A DNA stretch of 23,474 nt, taken from assembly GCA_041689775.1 (NCBI GenBank), contig JBDNFP010000155.1, positions 1-23,474 of the forward strand. Direction: 5' to 3'. Each line of letters starts with the position of its first letter. The stretch's first letter is position 1. The notes under the pieces are model-generated. The model made no database searches. It was given only the letters and a program-made list of their open reading frames with translations, and was not told where the DNA came from. The position numbers and the translations under genes were made by a program. This DNA is from JBDNFP01 sp041689775 (GTDB taxonomy: Bacteria > Bacteroidota > Bacteroidia > Cytophagales > Spirosomataceae). Positions 1-8,124 of this stretch are shown one piece after another.

Positions 1-81
1 CTTGGCTTTCAAGCCGAGGAAAACCCGATGCTGGCGCTCGTCCAGTTGACTGTAATATCTGATTTCGTCTTCGCTGATCAA
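1..81 (-). CDS. Partial transposase, N-terminal 27 codons (ISAzo13-like?)
   Basis: On the minus strand an open frame runs from a TTG at 79-81 to the window edge and would continue to the left. An in-frame TAA lies three codons upstream of the TTG, so the start must be at or near it. The peptide begins LISEDEIRYYSQLDERQHRV and continues FLGLKAK. The pattern (short acidic lead, LDE+QxR, then an aromatic/Gly/Leu/Lys/Ala stretch) resembles the N-terminus of ISAzo13-type DDE transposases, which often read LNE+xRRLFA. Only 27 residues are visible, there is no clear Shine-Dalgarno sequence, and the family call rests on this motif alone. It could be an intact element extending left or an isolated fragment. 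Confidence 0.4.
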   Translation of the reverse strand, partial: MISEDEIRYYSQLDERQHRVFLGLKAK

Positions 82-494
82 TGTAAGTTACTCGTGAGGT
101 GAAAAGCAATTTTACCAAGTTATTTTTTAATCGTTACTTAACCAAGTATTTTATACTCTCTATCTTCCTTATAGTGCAGAATTCTTTTAGATCGACGCTT
201 TGGGTTAATGGTTTTTTTAAGACTTATGCCGTCTGCAGAACTACAAAAGCGGTGTTCTTATCAGCGCTAAATTATAAAATAATACAGCAACCTGACCTTA
301 AAAAGCATCCCCAAAACTGGTGGAATCACCCATAACTTTTCACGTTCAAATTTAGCTAAGTAGCTAACAGCTATTAGTTTGTAGCTGTTAGCTTTTTTTA
401 AGTATTTGATATATAGAATATTAGCTTTTAATTTAACCAAATTAATAATATAAACTAATTCTGCGTTAGTACTTAATACCTATTCCTTTATACT
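82..494. other. Non-coding region, possible IS end plus repeat
   Basis: This 413-base AT-rich stretch lies between the partial transposase and the Gfo/Idh gene. An open frame at 99-335 exists but its composition (Phe/Lys/Asn-rich, no recognisable domain) gives no support for a gene. The minus-strand sequence starting near 331 (GGGTGATTCCACCAGTTTTG) has the look of an insertion-sequence terminus and sits at a plausible distance upstream of the TTG start at 81; this is inference. A hairpin repeat at 362-393 is listed separately. From about 420 to 494 only AT-rich leader sequence is seen. Confidence 0.4.
362..399 (+). terminator. AGCTAACAGCTA hairpin with T-run
   Basis: A perfect 12-bp inverted repeat (AGCTAACAGCTA at 362-373, TAGCTGTTAGCT at 382-393) encloses an 8-nt loop and is followed directly by a run of T, the layout of a rho-independent terminator. 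A related but not identical hairpin occurs at 19341-19374, so it also belongs to a short interspersed palindromic repeat family. There is no obvious plus-strand gene ending just before it, so its role as a terminator is uncertain. Confidence 0.6.
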
Positions 495-1661
495 ATGAAA
501 CAAGAAAACAAAAATCGTCGAAATTTTCTTCGTCATTCCATGCAGTCGGCTGCCGGACTGATGATGCTACCGCTGGCCAGCCAAGCATTAAATTTACCCC
601 CGACAGAGTCAAACCCCGCCGCACCCATACCCCCAACCTACGCCGCACCGCGCATTAAGTTTTCGGTGATTGGCATGAACCACGGGCATATTTACGGACA
701 GGTAGAGGCCGTAAGCCGGGGAGGTGGTGAACTGGTATCCTATTACGCCAAAGAAGAAGATCTAGCGGCTGCTTTTGGGAAACGCTACCCCAACGCTAAA
801 AGGGCCGACAGCGAACAGGAAATCCTGAATGATGCTACTATACAACTCGTAGTGAGCGCGGGCATACCCAAAGATCGCGCACCGCTCGGAATCAGAGTGA
901 TGAAAAGCGGGAAAGATTATATGTCGGACAAACCGGGTATTACTACACTGGCCCAACTCGCCCAGGCTCGTAAAGTGCAGAAGGCTACCGGTCGTATTTA
1001 TTCAATTATGTTCAGTGAACGCCTCGAAAACCGAGCCACCGTCAAAGCCGGAGAACTTGTACAGAGCGGCGCTATCGGCAAGGTCATTCAGACCATTGGT
1101 TTGGGTCCGCACCGCATGAACCCCAAAACCCGCCCCGAGTGGTTTTTTGATCTGGATAGCTACGGAGGCATTATCTGTGACATTGGTTCCCACCAGTTTG
1201 ATCAGTACCTCTTCTTTACCGGTAGTACGCAGGCTGCTATTGTGGCCTCGGAGGTGGGCAACGTTAACCATCCAGAATACCCTGGCTTGCAGGACTTTGG
1301 CGATGTTATGATTCGGGGTAATGCCGGCATGGGCTATATCCGGATCGACTGGTTTACGCCCGATGGGCTCAAAAGCTGGGGGGATGGTCGATTGACTATT
1401 TTGGGTACGGAGGGTTTTATCGAAATCCGTAAGAACGTGGATATCGGAGGCCGAGACGGAGGTAACCACCTCTTCCTAGTAGATCAAAAAGGAACTCGGT
1501 ACATCGATTGCACCGACGTAGATCTACCCTACGGCCGCCAGTTGGTTGATGATGTACTGAACCGTACCGAAACCGCCATGTCTCAGGAACACTGCTTCCT
1601 GGCAACCGAGCTAGCTCTGAAAGCCCAGGCAAAGGCCGATAAGATTAAGCTGACCAAGTAA
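495..1661 (+). CDS. Gfo/Idh/MocA family oxidoreductase, Tat-exported
   Basis: This 388-residue protein is a probable NAD(P)-dependent sugar or sugar-derivative dehydrogenase. It opens with a twin-arginine signal (NRRNFLRHS at residues 7-15, then a hydrophobic stretch ending near SQA), so it is probably exported folded to the periplasm. The Rossmann half begins at KFSVIGMNHGHIYG (about residue 55), a divergent form of the GxGxxG loop. The usual EKP catalytic motif appears as DKP (SDKPGITT), and the C-terminal half carries the GGIICDIGSHQFDQ segment typical of the family's substrate site. Substrate cannot be read from sequence. Length is normal and the frame intact. It converges with the TIM-barrel gene at 1741, a pairing seen in Bacteroidota carbohydrate loci. 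A strong terminator follows at 1679-1719. Confidence 0.9.
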   Translation: MKQENKNRRNFLRHSMQSAAGLMMLPLASQALNLPPTESNPAAPIPPTYAAPRIKFSVIGMNHGHIYGQVEAVSRGGGELVSYYAKEEDLAAAFGKRYPNAKRADSEQEILNDATIQLVVSAGIPKDRAPLGIRVMKSGKDYMSDKPGITTLAQLAQARKVQKATGRIYSIMFSERLENRATVKAGELVQSGAIGKVIQTIGLGPHRMNPKTRPEWFFDLDSYGGIICDIGSHQFDQYLFFTGSTQAAIVASEVGNVNHPEYPGLQDFGDVMIRGNAGMGYIRIDWFTPDGLKSWGDGRLTILGTEGFIEIRKNVDIGGRDGGNHLFLVDQKGTRYIDCTDVDLPYGRQLVDDVLNRTETAMSQEHCFLATELALKAQAKADKIKLTK

Positions 1662-1678
1662 TAGCTTTAAGAGAAAAT

Positions 1679-1719
1679 AAAAAAGCGCTGCGTGGAAATT
1701 TTCCACGCAGCGCTTTTTT
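1679..1719. terminator. Bidirectional rho-independent terminator
   Basis: A near-perfect palindrome has an A-run, GCGCTGCGTGGA, a tiny AATTT loop, TCCACGCAGCGC and a T-run. The A-run on one side and T-run on the other allow termination in both directions. It sits between the convergent genes ending at 1661 (+) and 1741 (-), exactly where one shared terminator would be expected. Confidence 0.92.
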
Positions 1720-1740
1720 ATTGTAGGTCAAAATAAGCTA

Positions 1741-2724
1741 TCAGGACGCTTCCAGCGCCTTCCGCGCGTATTCCACGCATTTAGCGGTCTCTTTTACAGC
1801 GTCAGAACCCGCCGGAATCGGGTATTCCAACTCAATGGTAGCCGGGAACTTATATTTATTGTTGCGGATCAACTGCAATGCTTCTACGATCGGGGTATCG
1901 CCTTCGCCCCACACGACGTTCTCACCGCCATTCGCCTTTGACTTCCGGTCTTTGGTGTGCATACTCAATATATGCTGATACTTATCGGTAATCAGGGGAA
2001 TCGGATCAAGGCCCGCCGCTACGTAGTGCCCCATGTCAAAGTTCATGGCATTGTACTTCGACTGAGCCATGGCTTCGTCCCAGATCGTATAGGTCTGCTG
2101 CAAGTGACCGTGGTATCCAATGTATATTTTATTTTTGGCCGCAATATCGCCGAGCCGCTTGCTTTCGGAAGAATCCTTAGGAATCTCAACGGTGGTATGG
2201 CTAGCCCCCATCGCTTTGGCCGCGCGACAAGCGTAGTCTACTTCGGCGTCGGTATTGTTCGATCCCAAGGCATTGGGCTTGTAAGCATAAATACTGACGC
2301 CCGCTTTGTTGTACATTTTCTTTAATTGCACAAATTTATCCATCGATACTGCCGCCCGCCAAGCCGCCATTTTTTGGGCATATTCAGCCCTTGCTGTCTT
2401 CTGCTCGTCGGTTTGGGTCCCTCTCGTAAACGATGGCGCTTCGGGAGCTCCGGCAAACTCCTCCGCCGTAGGGCCCATGAGTTCTATCGCACTGATATTG
2501 CATTCAATGCAGTAGCGTAGTATATCCTCCGCACTACCCGGCATACTTCGCCACGAATAAGTGATGGCACCCACTTGTACCCCGTTAAAAACGGAATTGG
2601 GCTTGCCCAGGTTTTTGATGTAGGCAGGGACGCCAAACACACTTTCGGTAGCCACCAACGCTCCGGTAAGAGCCATAGTAGTACCTGTGAGGAAACCCCG
2701 ACGTGAAATTTCTGTTTTCTTCAT
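1741..2724 (-). CDS. Sugar phosphate isomerase/epimerase family protein (TIM barrel), Tat-exported
   Basis: This 327-residue protein is of the xylose-isomerase-like TIM-barrel (AP endonuclease 2) superfamily. Such enzymes are metal-dependent isomerases or epimerases acting on sugars and inositols. The N-terminus KKTEISRRGFLTG is a clear twin-arginine signal followed by a hydrophobic segment to about residue 31. Family hallmarks are AITYSWRSMP early in the barrel, CIECNISAIELMG (second strand with metal-side Glu), IYIGYHGHLQQ, NAMNFDMGHYVAAGLDP, ILSMHTKDRK and the late ATIELEYPIP, which supply the conserved Glu/Asp/His positions of the active site. The length fits single-domain members. It is convergent with the Gfo/Idh dehydrogenase, with which it may share a pathway. 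The substrate is unknown. Confidence 0.9.
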   Translation of the reverse strand: MKKTEISRRGFLTGTTMALTGALVATESVFGVPAYIKNLGKPNSVFNGVQVGAITYSWRSMPGSAEDILRYCIECNISAIELMGPTAEEFAGAPEAPSFTRGTQTDEQKTARAEYAQKMAAWRAAVSMDKFVQLKKMYNKAGVSIYAYKPNALGSNNTDAEVDYACRAAKAMGASHTTVEIPKDSSESKRLGDIAAKNKIYIGYHGHLQQTYTIWDEAMAQSKYNAMNFDMGHYVAAGLDPIPLITDKYQHILSMHTKDRKSKANGGENVVWGEGDTPIVEALQLIRNNKYKFPATIELEYPIPAGSDAVKETAKCVEYARKALEAS

Positions 2725-2945
2725 AAGAAAAAGGTGTTAAAAGCTATAAGATTACAAGATTCAGACTGTGAGTTTTTTGATAAAAGACCGGAATGAGATA
2801 GTATTACCGTAAAGTGAGCAAATTTCACAAAATACGATTGTTAAGCAGAAAATACCTGAACTATACCACGCGTTGCTAAGAATTTACACCCAGTACCTAA
2901 CATGACATCCCTCATTGAGGTTATAGATATAAAACCAGTCCTTTG

Positions 2946-2953
2946 TGCCTTTG
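2946..2953 (+). promoter_or_regulatory. Candidate Bacteroidota -7 promoter element
   Basis: TGCCTTTG followed by TAC matches seven of eight positions of the Bacteroidota -7 consensus TAnnTTTG and lies 37 bases before the preferred ATG of the CoA-transferase gene. No convincing -33 TTG is found at the usual spacing, so this is a weak call. The match is also the reason to prefer the ATG at 2991 over the TTG at 2943, which would fall at or before transcription start. Confidence 0.35.
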
Positions 2954-2990
2954 TACGAAAGACTGGTATCATCCACAATTTTATCCTATT

Positions 2991-4268
2991 ATGCAACCTC
3001 AATTTATCAAGGCCGAAGAGGCCGTCAAGATAATTAAAAGTAATGATCGGGTGTTTATTCACGGCGGTGCCGCCACCCCTACCCCGTTGCTGCATGCACT
3101 CGCCGATCGGGCCTCTGAGCTAAAAAATGTTCAGACGATCCATCTTCATCTGGAAGGACCAATGCCTTTGGCGGCTCCTGGCATGGAAGAATCTTTTCAC
3201 CCAAACGCCCTGTTTATCGGAGCCAATCTACGCGAACCAATTGCGGCCGGCCGAGCCAGCTACCTACCCATTTTTTTAAGCGAAGCTCCTCTTCTTTTCC
3301 GACGCAATATCTGGCCCCTCGACGTAGCCATTGTTCAGGTTTCACCACCGGACCTTCACGGGTTTTGCTCGCTAGGAGTCTCCGTTGATGTGGCCAAAGC
3401 AGCCGTTGAAACAGCGAAGAAGGTAATTGCCATGGTGAACCCCATGATGCCGCGAACCCACGGCGATGCGCAGGTACACGTTAGTACGTTCAGCGCTATG
3501 TACTTTAACGAAACGCCCATATTTGCCCACGATCCGAAAGAACCCACCGCCACCGAAATGGCGATTGGCAAAAATGTGGCCAGTCTGGTAGAAGATGGCG
3601 CTACGCTCCAAGTCGGGATTGGCGGGATACCCAATGCTACCCTCCGATACCTCACCGACCATAAAAACCTAGGACTACACACCGAAATGTTCTCGGACGG
3701 AGTACTTCCGCTCGTCGAATCGGGAGTACTTAACGGATCGCTCAAAAGGAAGCACCCTGGCAAACTGGTATCCAGTTTTGTCATAGGAAGCCAGAAACTT
3801 TATAACTTCCTAAATGACAACCCAATGGTTGCCATGCTCGAAGCAAGCTACACAAACGACACTTCCGTTATTCGTAAAAATCAGAAAGTTACGGCCATTA
3901 ATAGTGCCATCGAGATTGATCTTACCGGACAGGTTTGCGCCGATTCCATCGGGACACGGCTCTACTCAGGAGTCGGTGGACAAATGGACTTTATCCGGGG
4001 AGCATCCCTGTCCGAAGGTGGTAAGCCTATCATTGCCCTACCTTCTATCACCACCAAAGGATTTTCCAAGATCGTACCGATTCTGAAAGAGGGCGCCGGG
4101 GTTGTCACAACCCGCGCGCACGTGCATTACATCATAACTGAATATGGCGTGGCTAATCTGTACGGAAAGAATTTATCCCAGCGGGCCCGCGCGTTGATTA
4201 ACGTCGCCCACCCCGATCATCAGGAATCGCTGGAACGGGAAGCGTTCAATCGTTTTGGCCGGCTATGA
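2991..4268 (+). CDS. Acetyl-CoA hydrolase/transferase family protein
   Basis: This 425-residue enzyme is related to acetyl-CoA hydrolases and 4-hydroxybutyrate/succinyl CoA-transferases, which exchange CoA between acyl-CoA and a carboxylate through a glutamyl-CoA intermediate in the cytoplasm. The frame is open from a TTG at 2943, but the ATG at 2991 is preferred because family homology begins at QFIKAEEAVKIIKSNDRVFIHG and a promoter-like element overlaps the longer start. Diagnostic segments are LQVGIGGIPNATLRYL, then NLGLHTEMFSDG, where Glu232 is the expected catalytic nucleophile, and GVGGQMDFIRGASLSEGGK near the C-terminus. Length is normal for the family. Exact substrates cannot be decided. 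It converges with the M61 peptidase gene across a shared terminator. Confidence 0.92.
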   Translation: MQPQFIKAEEAVKIIKSNDRVFIHGGAATPTPLLHALADRASELKNVQTIHLHLEGPMPLAAPGMEESFHPNALFIGANLREPIAAGRASYLPIFLSEAPLLFRRNIWPLDVAIVQVSPPDLHGFCSLGVSVDVAKAAVETAKKVIAMVNPMMPRTHGDAQVHVSTFSAMYFNETPIFAHDPKEPTATEMAIGKNVASLVEDGATLQVGIGGIPNATLRYLTDHKNLGLHTEMFSDGVLPLVESGVLNGSLKRKHPGKLVSSFVIGSQKLYNFLNDNPMVAMLEASYTNDTSVIRKNQKVTAINSAIEIDLTGQVCADSIGTRLYSGVGGQMDFIRGASLSEGGKPIIALPSITTKGFSKIVPILKEGAGVVTTRAHVHYIITEYGVANLYGKNLSQRARALINVAHPDHQESLEREAFNRFGRL

Positions 4269-4295
4269 ACAGATAATCAGGGTCTAATTCCAGCA

Positions 4296-4341
4296 AAAAG
4301 CCGGAGGAAGCAGCCAACGCATGGCGCTCCCTCCGGCTTTT
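4296..4341. terminator. Bidirectional terminator between convergent genes
   Basis: AAAAGCCGGAGG (4296-4307) pairs with CCTCCGGCTTTT (4330-4341) around a 22-nt spacer that can extend the stem partly. The flanking A and T tracts suit termination in both directions. It lies between the CoA-transferase stop at 4268 (+) and the peptidase stop at 4347 (-). Confidence 0.85.
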
Positions 4342-4346
4342 GTTTG

Positions 4347-6206
4347 TTAATCAGTTACTCCGTCCCCCATCCAGGATTTGCGTAACTCTAACTCCTTGGT
4401 GGTGGCGTTGGCCTCCGGGATAAGCGTAGGGTACGGAACACTAGACTCCCGTAATTCAGCGGTTAGCTTTATTTCTTTTTGCACGTCTTCGGTCATCTTA
4501 CGCTTCACGGTAAACGAAACGGTTTCACCTACCTTAAATTTCTCATCGTAGCTTTGTAGTACCGCTGCATAGGTATCGATGTTGAAGGGTTCGTCGTTTA
4601 CGGCCACGATCTGATCCATGGGTTCCAGTCCTAAACGTTTCCCCAGGTCGGTAATGCCTGCTGTACTAGCGATGATGATTGTTTTGGTGCCGGGTAGTAA
4701 AGCAAAGTTTACCCCAAACCCTTTATCAAGTTCCATCTTACTTCCCTGCGCCTCGTACGCTATTCCAATATTCTCGAATAGCTCCTTCAACGGTAGAAGC
4801 TCTCCACCTTCCACGTAGCGCGTAAAAAAGCTTCGAATTTCAGGGTACGTCAATTCGGTTATTTTATCAAAAAGCTCATCGTCCTTAAATGATTTGTCCC
4901 TACCGTACGTCTTGGATAAGTCGCGGAGTAAATCCTTGGTTCCGTATTTTCCACCGGATAGCTGCCGTAGTCTCAGATCAAGACAGAGACCAATTAAGGC
5001 ACCTTTTTCGTACACGTTGGCGTATTCATCCTTGTAGGTTTCCAGCACGTTGCTCGACATCGCCGTAAAGGAAAGTGTATCATTATAGCGGGTACGGGCG
5101 TTTTCAATCTTTTCGGCCTGACGGTCTAGGTACGTAGTTAGATCAATAATGCCGGCCTGCAACTGAGCATGGTGGGCAGCATACTCGGTCAGACCTTCGT
5201 ATAACCACAAGTGCTGCGACATCCGGGGGTTGATATAATCAAAATCCCCAATCTCTTCACTGTGGATATTGAGTGGAGTCAGAATGTGAAAGAACTCATG
5301 GGCGGCAATATTTTTTATCGTAGAAGAGAGTTGTTCCGCCGAGAAGGTCTCTGGTAAATAATAAAATGAGGAAAACGAATGCTCCAATGCTCCGTAACGG
5401 GTCAGGTCGTCACGATCGGACATATAGATAATAAACGCGTACTTATCAATGGGCAAAGTGCCTCCGAGGTATTCTTTCTGCGCTTCCAGAACGGGCTTGA
5501 TATCAGCCGCTAAATCTTTGGTAGAAAACTTACTATTAGGTGAGAAAACCGAGACTAAAATATCGGCATTACCCACTTTCAACCAAACGGTATCCGGGCG
5601 ATTGTACATCATGGGAGCGTCAGCCAATTCGTGGTAGTTGGTCGTTACAAATACATCTTCATTCCCTTCCTTCTTTTGATTAACCAAAGAAGTCGAACCA
5701 TAAAAACCGCTTGGTTTGGTGATGGATACACGATAAGGCTGTTTTTCCATTCCTTGAAAATAACCAAAAAATCCAAAAGGATTTAATACAAAAATCCGGT
5801 CTTGTTCGATATTGGTACCGCTTGGTTCGAAAACATCCTCCACGATTCCGGGAGTATCCCAAGTATCATCCACCTGGTACGATATTCTTTTGAGTTTATT
5901 GGCCTTCTGTATCTTCCAGCTGTTTTTATCCGAATGCTCTACTTTCAGAGTTCGACCTCTTTTATCAAATGCCTTAAAATTGGTGGCATAAGATCCGTAG
6001 TTATTGATGGCGTAAGTACCCGGCACAATTTTAGGAAGATGATATACTACTTCTTTTTGTTTTGTTGGGGGAGTTAGTAGGTTAACCGTCAGTTTATCAT
6101 CCTTCGTTTGAGTTAGATCAATAGAGAACTGATATTCTTGCTGCGCAAAGCCTGAAAAACTTGCCGCAAGTAATGCGAACATAATCAGGTAGTTATATTT
6201 TTTCAT
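4347..6206 (-). CDS. M61 family metallopeptidase with PDZ domain
   Basis: This exported zinc aminopeptidase belongs to the glycyl aminopeptidase (M61) family, 619 residues from the chosen ATG at 6204-6206. That start places a classical signal peptide at the very N-terminus (MKKYNYLIMFALLAASFSGFA, cleavage before QQ); the longer open frame from 6257 adds 17 residues without a signal and is rejected. Domains in order: an N-terminal beta domain, the catalytic core with HEFFH at residues 303-307, the third zinc ligand Glu337 in LWLYEGLTEY, and a C-terminal PDZ-like domain (GLEPMDQIVAVNDEPFN). All key residues are present and the frame is intact. It likely trims peptides in the periplasm. A large gap upstream is shared with the divergent membrane-protein gene. 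Confidence 0.93.
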   Translation of the reverse strand: MKKYNYLIMFALLAASFSGFAQQEYQFSIDLTQTKDDKLTVNLLTPPTKQKEVVYHLPKIVPGTYAINNYGSYATNFKAFDKRGRTLKVEHSDKNSWKIQKANKLKRISYQVDDTWDTPGIVEDVFEPSGTNIEQDRIFVLNPFGFFGYFQGMEKQPYRVSITKPSGFYGSTSLVNQKKEGNEDVFVTTNYHELADAPMMYNRPDTVWLKVGNADILVSVFSPNSKFSTKDLAADIKPVLEAQKEYLGGTLPIDKYAFIIYMSDRDDLTRYGALEHSFSSFYYLPETFSAEQLSSTIKNIAAHEFFHILTPLNIHSEEIGDFDYINPRMSQHLWLYEGLTEYAAHHAQLQAGIIDLTTYLDRQAEKIENARTRYNDTLSFTAMSSNVLETYKDEYANVYEKGALIGLCLDLRLRQLSGGKYGTKDLLRDLSKTYGRDKSFKDDELFDKITELTYPEIRSFFTRYVEGGELLPLKELFENIGIAYEAQGSKMELDKGFGVNFALLPGTKTIIIASTAGITDLGKRLGLEPMDQIVAVNDEPFNIDTYAAVLQSYDEKFKVGETVSFTVKRKMTEDVQKEIKLTAELRESSVPYPTLIPEANATTKELELRKSWMGDGVTD

Positions 6207-6503
6207 TAAATAAAAAGTATTGGATTGGTAAGACGAGACTGCCCTGGTTTCAGGCACTTAAACGTAAAGAAAACAGAATTTTATATGAACTTAATTCAAT
6301 TTCTTTGGCGAATGGCTTTACAAAAGGAAAAACCGAAGTATTTTCTTCCACCAAAATAATACCCCAAGGCTATAAAAACACGTTAGATTCAGATCACTCT
6401 CCGATAATTTTGTACAAAGTAGTTGCAAAAAATCTTGCGTTTCTTTTTTGAATTCTAGTTATTGTGACGTCGTATTCATCTCACCATTATTTAGTTTCAT
6501 CCT
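6207..6503. other. Divergent intergenic region
   Basis: About 300 AT-rich bases separate the divergent M61 peptidase and membrane-protein genes. No open frame or RNA gene is recognised. On the minus strand TTACGTTTAAG near 6260 is one mismatch from the Bacteroidota -7 consensus and could serve the peptidase; nothing convincing was found for the plus-strand gene. Confidence 0.4.
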
Positions 6504-7181
6504 ATGCAAAACATCTCCTTAATCTCCCCACCCACCATTGGAAGCAGTCTGAATTTTGGGTGGCAGCAAACTAAGAAATACTTTCTTTCCCTACTCCTTG
6601 TAATTATCATCTTGGCGGTTGTGAGTATCCCGGTCAATATGAACAATAACAGAATAAATAACCCTTTCAGTGAATCTGCTACCATACTATTATTGATCAG
6701 TGGGGCTTACTCCTTGCTCTTTTTACCGGTCATTACGTACGCCACTGACCTTATTTTCCTTCACACAGTCCGTAACCAAAAGGTTGATTTCACTAATTTA
6801 CTGATTGGCTTTAAGAAAAAGAACTACCTCAATATAGTGCTGGCTAACCTGCTCGGATCGGTCTTGATTATCCTTGCGTTCATTACCCTAATCATTCCGG
6901 GTATTATTGTTGGGTGCAGGCTATCGCTTATTTCTTATCTGGTGATGGATAAAGGTCTTGGCCCCGTGGAAGCAATCGAAACCAGTTGGAAAATGACAAG
7001 GGGCCACTTTTGGACAATCTTCGGATTGGCCATTGTTTCTATTTTTATTCTACTTCTTGGATTAATTATGCTGATCGTGGGGGTGCTGCCTGCCCTATCC
7101 TGGATCAAGGCATCTTTTGCTTCGCTTTACGAGACTTTGTTAAACGAAGGGAATACGTTGAGAGAAGAAACTAGGCTGTAA
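6504..7181 (+). CDS. Multi-pass inner membrane protein, YciC/DUF975-like
   Basis: This 225-residue hydrophobic protein has no catalytic motif. After a short cytoplasmic lead (SPPTIGSSLNFGWQQTKKYF) there are about five to six membrane helices, at roughly residues 28-45, 58-85, 108-145 and 165-200. The segment AIETSWKMTRGHFWTIFGL between helices matches the conserved loop of YciC/UPF0259 and DUF975-type proteins (SWxLTxGxFWxIF), which are membrane proteins of unclear function. The frame is complete with a normal stop. It stands alone: divergent from the M61 gene and convergent with the response regulator. Function is not known. Confidence 0.85.
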   Translation: MQNISLISPPTIGSSLNFGWQQTKKYFLSLLLVIIILAVVSIPVNMNNNRINNPFSESATILLLISGAYSLLFLPVITYATDLIFLHTVRNQKVDFTNLLIGFKKKNYLNIVLANLLGSVLIILAFITLIIPGIIVGCRLSLISYLVMDKGLGPVEAIETSWKMTRGHFWTIFGLAIVSIFILLLGLIMLIVGVLPALSWIKASFASLYETLLNEGNTLREETRL

Positions 7182-7200
7182 TCTAAGGGGAGGGAGATCA

Positions 7201-7264
7201 AGTGGTCTTGATTTAACAAACGCGAACATACTCTTCAACGTTACTTACATGAATCAAGACCACT
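7201..7264. repeat. 13-bp inverted repeat with 38-nt spacer
   Basis: AGTGGTCTTGATT (7201-7213) is exactly complementary to AATCAAGACCACT (7252-7264). It lies between the convergent membrane-protein (ends 7181) and response-regulator (ends 7372) genes. It could fold as a long-loop terminator for one or both, but no T-run follows directly, so a relic of a small mobile element is also possible. Confidence 0.65.
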
Positions 7265-7371
7265 ACTCCTGATATTTTGTGTTTGTATAGTATTTAGGGT
7301 AAGTTACACAACGTTTCAGGTTAAACGAAAATAATACAGAATGAATTGAACAAATACGGGAGTGAACTGCT

Positions 7372-8124
7372 CTATTTTTCTACCCAAGCCAAAAATTGGG
7401 TAACCTTCAAACGGCTCACCACTGGCTTCTCCGTTGGTTTGCAGCAAAGTCCCAATGTAACCTTTCTATTAAAATAAGGTTCGATTTCCATGATAGCTCT
7501 TCGGTGAACAATCATCTGGCGATTGATTCTAAAAAACAAGGTCGGATCAAGTAAAGCTTCGATCTCATCCATGGTTTTAAAAAGCGGAAACTTTTCGTTG
7601 CTCATGATGTAAAGAAAAGGCACCTCGTTTTCAAAGGAAACCATAGCAATATCGCCTATGGCAATAGGCATCATTTTTTCGCGTACCCTGACCAAAAATG
7701 AACTATTATAACGGCTTAACTTGACTGAGGTCAGTAACTTTGCCAAGTTTGAGATACCAGGTAACAGCGCCTGAGTAATTGTTTCCAACTTAGTAAATGC
7801 AGCACGGATGTCAGACTCTTCGATAGGTTTGAGCAGGTAGGCCACGCCATTAAATCGAAATGCGTCAAGCATAAAGTCATCATAGGCGGTACAAAATACT
7901 ACCGGGGCTGTGACAGTTATTTGCTTAAAAATTTCGAAACTATTCCCATCAGCTAGCTCAATGTCCATAAAGATCAGATTGGGCGATTGGTCGGCCAATA
8001 TCTTCACAGTTTCTTGGATACTTCCACAAATACCCATGATGTGATCATCGGGTCGCACTGATTCTATAAGATCACGTAGTAACCTCGCCGAACGGGGTTC
8101 ATCTTCAACAATCAGTATGGTCAT
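7372..8124 (-). CDS. LytTR family response regulator
   Basis: This 250-residue two-component response regulator has an N-terminal receiver domain (residues 1-120) with the acidic pocket E7/D8 in VEDEP, phospho-acceptor D54 in FMDIELADG, T79 in CTAYDD and K99 in LLKPI. The C-terminal LytTR DNA-binding domain spans about 145-250 and includes FFRINRQMIVHRRAIMEIEPYFNRK, the usual recognition region. Its ATG overlaps the stop of the sensor kinase by 4 nt (ATGA), so the two are translationally coupled and almost certainly partners. Target genes are unknown; LytTR regulators often bind paired direct repeats, and none was identified here. Confidence 0.95.
   Translation of the reverse strand: MTILIVEDEPRSARLLRDLIESVRPDDHIMGICGSIQETVKILADQSPNLIFMDIELADGNSFEIFKQITVTAPVVFCTAYDDFMLDAFRFNGVAYLLKPIEESDIRAAFTKLETITQALLPGISNLAKLLTSVKLSRYNSSFLVRVREKMMPIAIGDIAMVSFENEVPFLYIMSNEKFPLFKTMDEIEALLDPTLFFRINRQMIVHRRAIMEIEPYFNRKVTLGLCCKPTEKPVVSRLKVTQFLAWVEK

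Noticed and set aside
99..335. 78-codon plus-strand open frame near the left end
   Set aside because: No domain, low-complexity Phe/Asn/Lys-rich peptide, no ribosome-binding site or promoter, and it overlaps the probable IS end; chance frame in AT-rich DNA.
1002..1469. 155-codon minus-strand frame inside the Gfo/Idh gene
   Set aside because: It lies entirely antisense to a clearly recognised conserved protein and has no recognisable features.
2943..2990. TTG-initiated N-terminal extension of the CoA-transferase
   Set aside because: The extra 16 residues lack family similarity and overlap a promoter-like TGCCTTTG; ATG at 2991 fits better.
3356..3784. 142-codon minus-strand frame inside the CoA-transferase gene
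   Set aside because: Antisense shadow of a conserved enzyme with biased codon use; no independent support.
7201..7264. CRISPR-like or tandem repeat array anywhere in the window
   Set aside because: Only isolated inverted repeats were found; there is no regular repeat-spacer series.
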